From Lysobacteraceae bacterium (GTDB taxonomy: Bacteria > Pseudomonadota > Gammaproteobacteria > Xanthomonadales > Ahniellaceae): a DNA stretch of 64,000 bases. The position numbers were made by a program, and so were the translations under genes. Below, piece after piece: positions 59,190 through 64,000 of this stretch. A model generated the notes under the pieces. The model had not been told where the DNA came from and made no database searches. It was given only the letters and a program-made list of their open reading frames with translations. How positions within the stretch are numbered: position 1 is the stretch's first letter; each line of letters starts with the position of its first letter. The DNA is taken from assembly GCA_021299185.1 (NCBI GenBank), contig JAJTHZ010000025.1:22528-86527 (forward strand), in the 5' to 3' direction.

Positions 59190-59963
59190 TCAGTCGAACT
59201 TCGGCGGCCGCCGTTCGAGGAAGGCGCGCGCGCCTTCGGCGAAGTCGGCCGAATGGAAGGCGTCGTCGAACGCGCGGCGGGCGGCGCCGGCATCGACCGC
59301 GGGATCGCCGCCCACGTGCGCCAGCACCTGCTTGATGCCGGCGATGGCCGACGGCGAGGCCTCGAGCAGGCCGGCGACCAGGGCCTCGACCGCGGCGTCG
59401 AGGCCGTCGTCGGCCACGCAGCGGGTCAGCAGGCCGTAGCCCTGCGCCTCGGTCGCATCGAGTACGCGCCCGGTCAGCAGCAGTTCGCGCGCGCGCGCCG
59501 GGCCGACCACCGCGGCCAGCCGGCGCGTGTCGTCGGGGCTGTAGACCAGCCCGAGCTTCGCCGGCGTGATCGCGAAGCGCGAGCGCGCGGTCGCAATGCG
59601 GAAGTCGCAGGCCACCGCGAGGCCGAGGCCGCCGCCCACGCAGGCGCCGTCGATCGCGGCGATGGTGGCGATCGGCAGCCGCGCCAGCGCGCGCTGCGCA
59701 TCCTGCACCACGGCGTTGCTGGCCACGAAGCGGGCGGGCTCGCGCAGCAGCTCGGCCAGTTCGCCGATGTCGGCGCCGGCACTGAACGCGCCGGGCACGC
59801 CGGACAGTACCAGCACGCGCGCCTTGCCCGTGCCGGCGAACGCGTCCGCCAGTGCCGCCCAGTCCGCGGTGGCCAGTGCGTTGCGCCGCGCGGGGCGCTG
59901 GATGCGCACCTCGAGCACCGGGCCGCGCCGGGCCACCGCCACGTTGTCGATCGCTGCCGCCAT
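59190..59963 (-). CDS. Enoyl-CoA hydratase/isomerase family protein
   Basis: 257 residues, crotonase fold. Oxyanion-hole strands GVPGAFSAGADIGELAEL and IDGACVGGGLGLAVACDFRI are clear; the catalytic Glu pair is partly replaced (AKLGLVYSPDDTRRLA), so the exact reaction is uncertain. ATG 59963 gives a conventional N-terminus; GTG 59984 is possible. First gene of the leftward unit, divergent from gntR with 93 bases between. Confidence 0.88.
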   Translation of the reverse strand: MAAAIDNVAVARRGPVLEVRIQRPARRNALATADWAALADAFAGTGKARVLVLSGVPGAFSAGADIGELAELLREPARFVASNAVVQDAQRALARLPIATIAAIDGACVGGGLGLAVACDFRIATARSRFAITPAKLGLVYSPDDTRRLAAVVGPARARELLLTGRVLDATEAQGYGLLTRCVADDGLDAAVEALVAGLLEASPSAIAGIKQVLAHVGGDPAVDAGAARRAFDDAFHSADFAEGARAFLERRPPKFD

Positions 59964-60037
59964 CCGCCTCGCGTCCGGTCGCACCGCCGGCGGGGCCGGG
60001 GCCCGCGCGCCGCCCCCACGCGGGACGGCCGGCGTTT

Positions 60038-60057
60038 GCTATATAGTTATAGCATTA
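60038..60057 (+). promoter_or_regulatory. GntR operator abutting the gntR start
   Basis: GCTATA-N4-TATAGC palindrome ending 3 bases before the ATG. The ATATAGTTATAGCATTA stretch (60041-60057) matches the site at 29356-29372 in 14 of 17 bases. With no ribosome site between it and the ATG, the gene may be leaderless or autoregulated by direct occlusion of the start. It may also serve the divergent enoyl-CoA hydratase unit. Confidence 0.6.
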
Positions 60058-60875
60058 TGGCAAAGCCCGCATCCGCCCTCGCGCCGGCCCCGGCGCCAGC
60101 CTTCAGCGCGCACAGCCTGGCGGGCCTGCTGCGCGGCGACCTGCCGACGCCGCTCTACCACCAGATTTTCTCCATCCTACGTGACCGCATCGTCGGTGGC
60201 GAACTGGCGCACGGCGCGCAGATGCCGACCGAGTTCGAGCTGGCCGAGGCGTTCGACGTCTCGCGCATCACCGCCAAGCGCGCGCTCGACGAACTCGCTG
60301 CCGAAGGCCTGGTCGAGCGCCGCCGCGGCCGCGGCACCCACGTGATCCACCGCCACGAGCCGAAGCCGGTGGCAGCACCACTGACCGGCCTGCTCGAGAA
60401 CCTCGAGATCCTCGGCGAGCATACCGAAGTCCGGATGGTGCAGTTCCGGCGCGCCAGCCCGCCGGACCCGGTGCGCGAGCTGTTCGACCTCGACGCGGAC
60501 GAAGACCTCGCCCACGCGGTGCGCGTGCGCACCAAGGACGGCGTGCCGTTCGGCCACTACGTGTCCTGGACGCGCACCACGCACAAGGCCTTCAACGCCG
60601 AGAACCTCGCGAAGTCGTCGCGCATCAAGCTGTTCCGCCGCGCCGGCATCCACCTCGCGCAGGTCGAGCAGACCCTGTCGGCCGCGCTGGCCGACTCGAT
60701 CCTCGCCCCGCGGCTGGAGGTCGAGACAGGCAGTCCGCTGCTGACCCTGGAGCGGCGTTCCTACGACCCCGAAGGCCGGCTGGTGGACCTGCTGCTCATC
60801 CACTATCGGCCCGACCAGTTCCGCTACCAGATGCGGCTCGACCTCGGCGCGCGCGACGGCGGGGCCGCCGGCTGA
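60057..60875 (+). CDS. GntR-family regulator, HutC/UTRA subfamily
   Basis: 272 residues. Winged helix-turn-helix about residues 30-98 (LYHQIFSILRDRIVGGEL, ELAEAFDVSRITAKRALDEL, VERRRGRGTHV), then the UTRA ligand domain about 118-262 (KDGVPFGHYVSWTRTT, LEVETGSPLLTLERRSYD). HutC-type regulators usually sense a pathway metabolite. It is 2 bases upstream of the LeuC-like gene and divergent from the enoyl-CoA hydratase unit. Confidence 0.93.
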   Translation: MAKPASALAPAPAPAFSAHSLAGLLRGDLPTPLYHQIFSILRDRIVGGELAHGAQMPTEFELAEAFDVSRITAKRALDELAAEGLVERRRGRGTHVIHRHEPKPVAAPLTGLLENLEILGEHTEVRMVQFRRASPPDPVRELFDLDADEDLAHAVRVRTKDGVPFGHYVSWTRTTHKAFNAENLAKSSRIKLFRRAGIHLAQVEQTLSAALADSILAPRLEVETGSPLLTLERRSYDPEGRLVDLLLIHYRPDQFRYQMRLDLGARDGGAAG

Positions 60876-60877
60876 AC

Positions 60878-62146
60878 ATGGCGGGCGCGACGCTCGCCGA
60901 GAAGATCCTCGCCCGCGCCAGCGGGCAGCCGCGCGTGCGCCCCGGCCAGATCGTGACCTGCGCGGTCGATCTCCTGATGATGCACGACTCCGGCGGGCCG
61001 CGCCGGGTCGCGCAGCGCCTGGCGCAGCTCGGCGCGCGGGTCTGGGATCCGGAAAAGGTCGTGGTGGTCAGCGACCACTTCGTGCCGGCCACCGACCTCG
61101 ACGGCGCGGAGATCCTGGCCCTCACCCGGCGCTGGGCGCGCGAACAGGGCGTGCGCCACTACGACGGCGTCGGCATCTGCCACGTGGTGCTGCAGGAGCA
61201 CGGCCACGTGCAGCCGGGCATGTTCTGCGTCGGCGGCGATTCGCACTCGCCCAGCGGCGGCGCGGCCGGCGCCTACATGGTCGGCGTCGGCGCGACCGAA
61301 GTCACCGGCGTGCTGGTGACCGGGGAGATCTGGATCAAGGTGCCGCAGACGCTCCGGATCGACTGCGCCGGGCGCCTCGGCGCCGGCGTGAGCGCCAAGG
61401 ACGTGATGCTGCACTTGTGCGCGCGGCTGGGCATGAACAACGACGCCTTCGTCGTCGAGTACGCCGGCGAGGCGGTGGCGGCGCTGTCGATGAGCGAGCG
61501 CCTCGTGCTGTGCAACATGGCGGCGGAGCTCGGCGCCGAGACCGGCCTCGTCGCCCCCGACGCAACCACGCTGGCCGCGCTGTCCGAGGCCGGGCGGCCG
61601 TTCGCCGGCGATGCCGGCGCCTGGCGCAGCGACGACGATGCGCGCTTCGATGCGCGGGTGGTGGTCGACGCCGCCGCGTTGCCGCCGCAGGTCGCCGCAC
61701 CGCATTCGCCGGCCCACAGCGACAGCGTGGAGTGCGCGCCGCGCGGCGTGCGGATCGACCAGGCCTACATCGGCGCCTGCACCGGCGCCAAGCTGTCCGA
61801 CCTGCGCATGGCGGCCGCGGTGCTCGCGGGCCGCAAGGTCGCTGCCGGCACCCGCCTGCTCATCGCGCCGGCATCCACCGCGATGACCGCGCAGGCCGCC
61901 GCCGAAGGCACGCTCGCCACGCTCACCGAAGCCGGCGCCATCCTGCTGCCGACCGGCTGCGGCGCCTGCGCCGGCATGGGCGCGGGCATGCTGGCGGCCG
62001 GCGAGACCTGCATCGCCAGCACCGCGCGCAATTTCAAGGGCCGCATGGGCTCGGCCGAGGCGCAGGTGTGGCTGGGCTCGCCGTATACCGTCGCCGCCAG
62101 CGCGGTGAAGGGCCGGATCGCCGATCCGCGGGAGTTCCTCGCGTGA
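60878..62146 (+). CDS. LeuC/aconitase-like dehydratase large subunit
   Basis: 422 residues, 4Fe-4S hydro-lyase. Cluster Cys in YIGACTGAKLSDL and the CxxC of PTGCGACAGMGAG (the usual GCGPC is GCGAC here). The substrate-site VVVSDHFVPATD and GDSHSPSGGA are also present. Isopropylmalate isomerase proper would sit with leuB/leuD; here the small subunit and a VOC gene follow, so a related dehydratase of a substituted malate is likelier. The ATG is 2 bases past the gntR stop. Confidence 0.9.
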   Translation: MAGATLAEKILARASGQPRVRPGQIVTCAVDLLMMHDSGGPRRVAQRLAQLGARVWDPEKVVVVSDHFVPATDLDGAEILALTRRWAREQGVRHYDGVGICHVVLQEHGHVQPGMFCVGGDSHSPSGGAAGAYMVGVGATEVTGVLVTGEIWIKVPQTLRIDCAGRLGAGVSAKDVMLHLCARLGMNNDAFVVEYAGEAVAALSMSERLVLCNMAAELGAETGLVAPDATTLAALSEAGRPFAGDAGAWRSDDDARFDARVVVDAAALPPQVAAPHSPAHSDSVECAPRGVRIDQAYIGACTGAKLSDLRMAAAVLAGRKVAAGTRLLIAPASTAMTAQAAAEGTLATLTEAGAILLPTGCGACAGMGAGMLAAGETCIASTARNFKGRMGSAEAQVWLGSPYTVAASAVKGRIADPREFLA

Positions 62147-62640
62147 TCCTGCGCGGGCGCTGCCACGTCTTCGGCGACCAGGTCGACACCGACGCGCTGG
62201 CGCCGGGCCCGTACATGCGCAAGCCGCTGCCCGAACTGGCCAGCCACTGCCTCGAAGCGGTCGATCCGCGCTTCGCGCGGGAGGTGCAGCGCGGCGACAT
62301 CGTGGTCGCCGGGCGCGGCTTCGGCATCGGCTCCTCGCGCGAGCAGGCGGTGCAGGCACTGCTGCACCTCGGCGTGGCGGCGGTGGTGGCGACCTCGTTC
62401 GCGCGCATCTTCTACCGCAACGCGCTCAACCTCGGCCTGCCGGCGCTGGCCTGCCCGGCGCTGGTCGTGCGCGCCGGCGACGAGCTGGAAGTGCGGCCAC
62501 AGCAGGGCGAGATCGAGAACCTCAGCCAGGGCACGCGCTTCGCCTGCGAACCGATCCCGGCGCCGCTGCTGGCGGTGGTGGCCGCCGGCGGGCTGATGCC
62601 CTGGCTGGAGGCGCGGCTCGCCGCGCGGCGCGGCGCGTGA
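62143..62640 (+). CDS. LeuD-like dehydratase small subunit
   Basis: 165 residues. FGDQVDTDALAPGPYM, a swivel-domain GFGIGSSREQAVQAL and ARIFYRNALNLGLPAL are LeuD motifs. It pairs with the large subunit; the GTG start overlaps that stop (GTGA). The C-terminal ~25 residues are an Ala/Arg-rich extension. Confidence 0.92.
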   Translation: MILRGRCHVFGDQVDTDALAPGPYMRKPLPELASHCLEAVDPRFAREVQRGDIVVAGRGFGIGSSREQAVQALLHLGVAAVVATSFARIFYRNALNLGLPALACPALVVRAGDELEVRPQQGEIENLSQGTRFACEPIPAPLLAVVAAGGLMPWLEARLAARRGA

Positions 62641-63500
62641 ACCCGAACCCCGCGCGCCTCGGACGGATCGCGTCGGCGACGGTGCTGGCGCCGCAGTTCG
62701 ATCGTGCGCTCGCGTCCTACGCGCGCGCGCTGCATCTGCAGCCGGCGGCCGTCGGCACGCTGACACCCGACGTCGCCGCGCACCTCGACCTGGCCGCGCT
62801 GGCCGGCGCGCGCATGGCCTGGCTGGGCCCGGCGCAGGCGCCGTGGTTGCGCGTGATCGAGGCCCCGCAGGCCGTGCCCGTGGTGCCGATGCGCCGCCAC
62901 GGCTGGCTGTCGCTGGAGGTGCTGGTGGGCAACGTCGACGCGCTGGCCGCCGCGCTGCCGCCGGACTGGACTGTGCTCGGCCCGCCGGCCGACCTCGACG
63001 TGAGCCCGCACATTCGCGCCTGCCAGGCGCTCGGCCCGTGCGGCGAGATGTACTACCTCACCGAGGTCAAGGCGCCGGTGCCGCCGTTCGAACTGCCGCA
63101 GACCCAAGCGCTGGTCGACCGGCCCTTCATCGTGGTCCTGTCGACGCCGGATCGCGCGCGCACACAGGCGGCGTGGGAAGCACTCGCCGGGCGCACCGCC
63201 TGGGCCTTCGAGACCAAGATCACCGTGCTCAACCGCGAACTCGGACGCCCGCTCGGTGAGCGCTATCCCGTCGCGGTGCTGCAGTTCCGCGAGCAATGCC
63301 TGATCGAGGTCGACGAGGTCGCGCTGCCGGCGGTCGAATCCGACGCCCTGCCGGCAGGGACCTGGCTGGTCAGCATCGAGCGCGACCGGCTCGATGCCGG
63401 CATCGAAGGCCTCGGGCCCCTGGCCGCGATCGATGGCCGGCGTTGCGCGCTGTGGCGCGGTCCCTGCGGCGAGCGGGTGGAGCTGATCGAGCGCGGCTGA
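62637..63500 (+). CDS. VOC-family protein
   Basis: 287 residues with two glyoxalase-like modules, visible as ASATVLAPQFDRALASYARAL and FIVVLSTPDRARTQAAWEAL repeats about 160 residues apart. Metal-binding residues are not obvious from the pattern, so it may be a non-enzymatic or divergent member. The GTG start overlaps the LeuD-like stop; last gene of the gntR unit. Confidence 0.8.
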   Translation: MNPNPARLGRIASATVLAPQFDRALASYARALHLQPAAVGTLTPDVAAHLDLAALAGARMAWLGPAQAPWLRVIEAPQAVPVVPMRRHGWLSLEVLVGNVDALAAALPPDWTVLGPPADLDVSPHIRACQALGPCGEMYYLTEVKAPVPPFELPQTQALVDRPFIVVLSTPDRARTQAAWEALAGRTAWAFETKITVLNRELGRPLGERYPVAVLQFREQCLIEVDEVALPAVESDALPAGTWLVSIERDRLDAGIEGLGPLAAIDGRRCALWRGPCGERVELIERG

Positions 63501-63724
63501 CGACGCGAGGCACGCGCGCTGTGCTCACCCGATTTCGGCCCTCCCGCGAGGGAGCTGTGTTGCATGCAGCGCGGGTTTGGAGTGATAGGTGCCGACTGAT
63601 CGACGCTTGTCTTGCAGTCGCTCGACCGACAAGGTTGCATGCTGCTCAGCTCGTCGCGGCTGAATCGACACCGGTTCGTTGCAAACTTGCCCCCCCCCCG
63701 GTTTCGGACAACGCATTCCAATAA
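63501..63724. other. Gene-free stretch before the CRISPR remnant
   Basis: Lower GC than the catabolic genes. Contains a run of ten C (63690-63699) and no credible frame, tRNA or terminator. It lies on the trailer side of the CRISPR array, as judged by the degenerate last repeat. Confidence 0.5.
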
Positions 63725-63860
63725 CTTCGGAGCTGCCTGCGCGGCAGCGAACTTGATGGTGGACGTGCCCCAGCCACCAGTAGCTCTCTGAGCTGCCTGC
63801 GCGGCAGCGAACGGGCATCGGCGTCGAATGATCGCCTTCTGCGTTCCCTGAGCTGCCTGC
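63725..63860 (-). CRISPR. Type I-F CRISPR array remnant
   Basis: On the minus strand two 28-base repeats (63785-63812 and 63725-63752) begin GTTCGCTGCCGCGCAGGCAG, the type I-F pattern with CTGCC/GGCAG stem. The last repeat has a diverged 3' end (CTCCGAAG for CTCAGAGA), as at array trailers. A third repeat (63845-63860) keeps only its last 16 bases. Spacers are exactly 32 bases (63753-63784 and 63813-63844). No cas genes in the window; the leader should lie beyond the right edge. Confidence 0.85.
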
Positions 63861-64000
63861 TGTCACCGACCGCCCCAATGGAGCCATTCCGGGATCGCCG
63901 TAATGGAGCCACCTGGTGACCGCCGTATTGGAGCCACCCCAGGATCGCCGTAATGGAGCCACTCCATGACCGGCGTTATGGCGCCACCTGAGCGGCAGCC
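63861..64000 (+). mobile_element. Probable insertion-element end inside a CRISPR repeat (partial)
   Basis: The CRISPR repeat is interrupted at 63861 by TGTCACCGACCGCCCC followed by five direct repeats of TGGAGCCA (63879, 63904, 63929, 63954, with TGGCGCCA at 63979), spaced exactly 25 bases. TGT ends and repeated GGAGCCA/TGGCTCC boxes are typical of IS21-family termini. The transposase would lie outside the window, so the family call is tentative. Confidence 0.5.

Noticed and set aside
60878..62640. leuCD of leucine biosynthesis
   Set aside because: No leuB or leuA, a GntR/UTRA regulator directly upstream and a VOC gene downstream; a catabolic dehydratase is more likely.

Overview
This is a very GC-rich window from an aerobic, phototrophic proteobacterium. 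The left third is most of a photosynthesis gene cluster. It combines an oxygen-dependent cyclase (acsF), the PpsR/AerR control pair and LH2 antenna genes. A type I-F CRISPR remnant and a secreted protease with a VFADSFE-type C-terminus point to Gammaproteobacteria, possibly the Lysobacterales/Nevskiales side; that placement is inference and weak.

1-22 kb, photosynthesis cluster. A leftward unit carries aerR, ppsR, a tiny membrane-protein gene and bch2 (cut by the window edge). A rightward, tightly overlapping operon carries bchF-N-B-H-L-M, lhaA, puhA-B-C, acsF and puhE. It is followed by a gene for an unrecognised tandem-repeat protein, then a PpsR-type promoter and pucB-pucA-pucC with a peptide deformylase gene directly behind pucC. 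Together these make bacteriochlorophyllide from Mg-protoporphyrin, build the reaction-centre H subunit and its assembly factors, and build LH2. The LH2 alpha chain has Phe at both positions that normally hydrogen-bond B850, so a blue-shifted antenna is predicted. The puf operon, bchIDO, bchXYZ and crt genes are not in the window.

22-31 kb. Here lie a secreted FG-GAP/VCBS protein, a tRNA-Arg(CCG) followed by tandem copies of its own 3' half, a flavin amine oxidase, and a TonB receptor with a strong terminator. A DUF1838 protein gene follows, with a methyltransferase plus small-protein pair divergent from it.

31-40 kb. A lower-GC patch holds a subtilisin-like protease, a truncated paralogue of its N-terminus and a decayed fragment. 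Then come a small DUF gene, a frameshifted Tat-exported nitrilase-fold gene, and a three-gene CheA-like/CheY/CheX module.

40-63.5 kb, catabolic island. It contains a CpcT-like protein, two class III CoA-transferases, an acyl-CoA dehydrogenase, a MaoC hydratase, a CitE-type lyase, three polysaccharide-deacetylase-fold (PuuE-like) hydrolases and a cysteine hydrolase. It also has a nitrilase-fold protein, an aldehyde dehydrogenase, DUF1330 proteins, an enoyl-CoA hydratase, a GntR/UTRA regulator, a LeuCD-like dehydratase and a VOC protein. The set suggests opening of an amide- or imide-containing compound followed by CoA-dependent breakdown; the substrate is unknown. A GntR-type operator just upstream of the regulator recurs upstream of the DUF1838 gene 30 kb away, which ties the two blocks together. 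The island is studded with paired inverted arrays of a 7-bp repeat, one of which encloses a four-helix-bundle (S23/Avd-like) gene.

63.7-64 kb. The trailer end of a type I-F CRISPR array is broken inside a repeat by what looks like the end of an insertion element.
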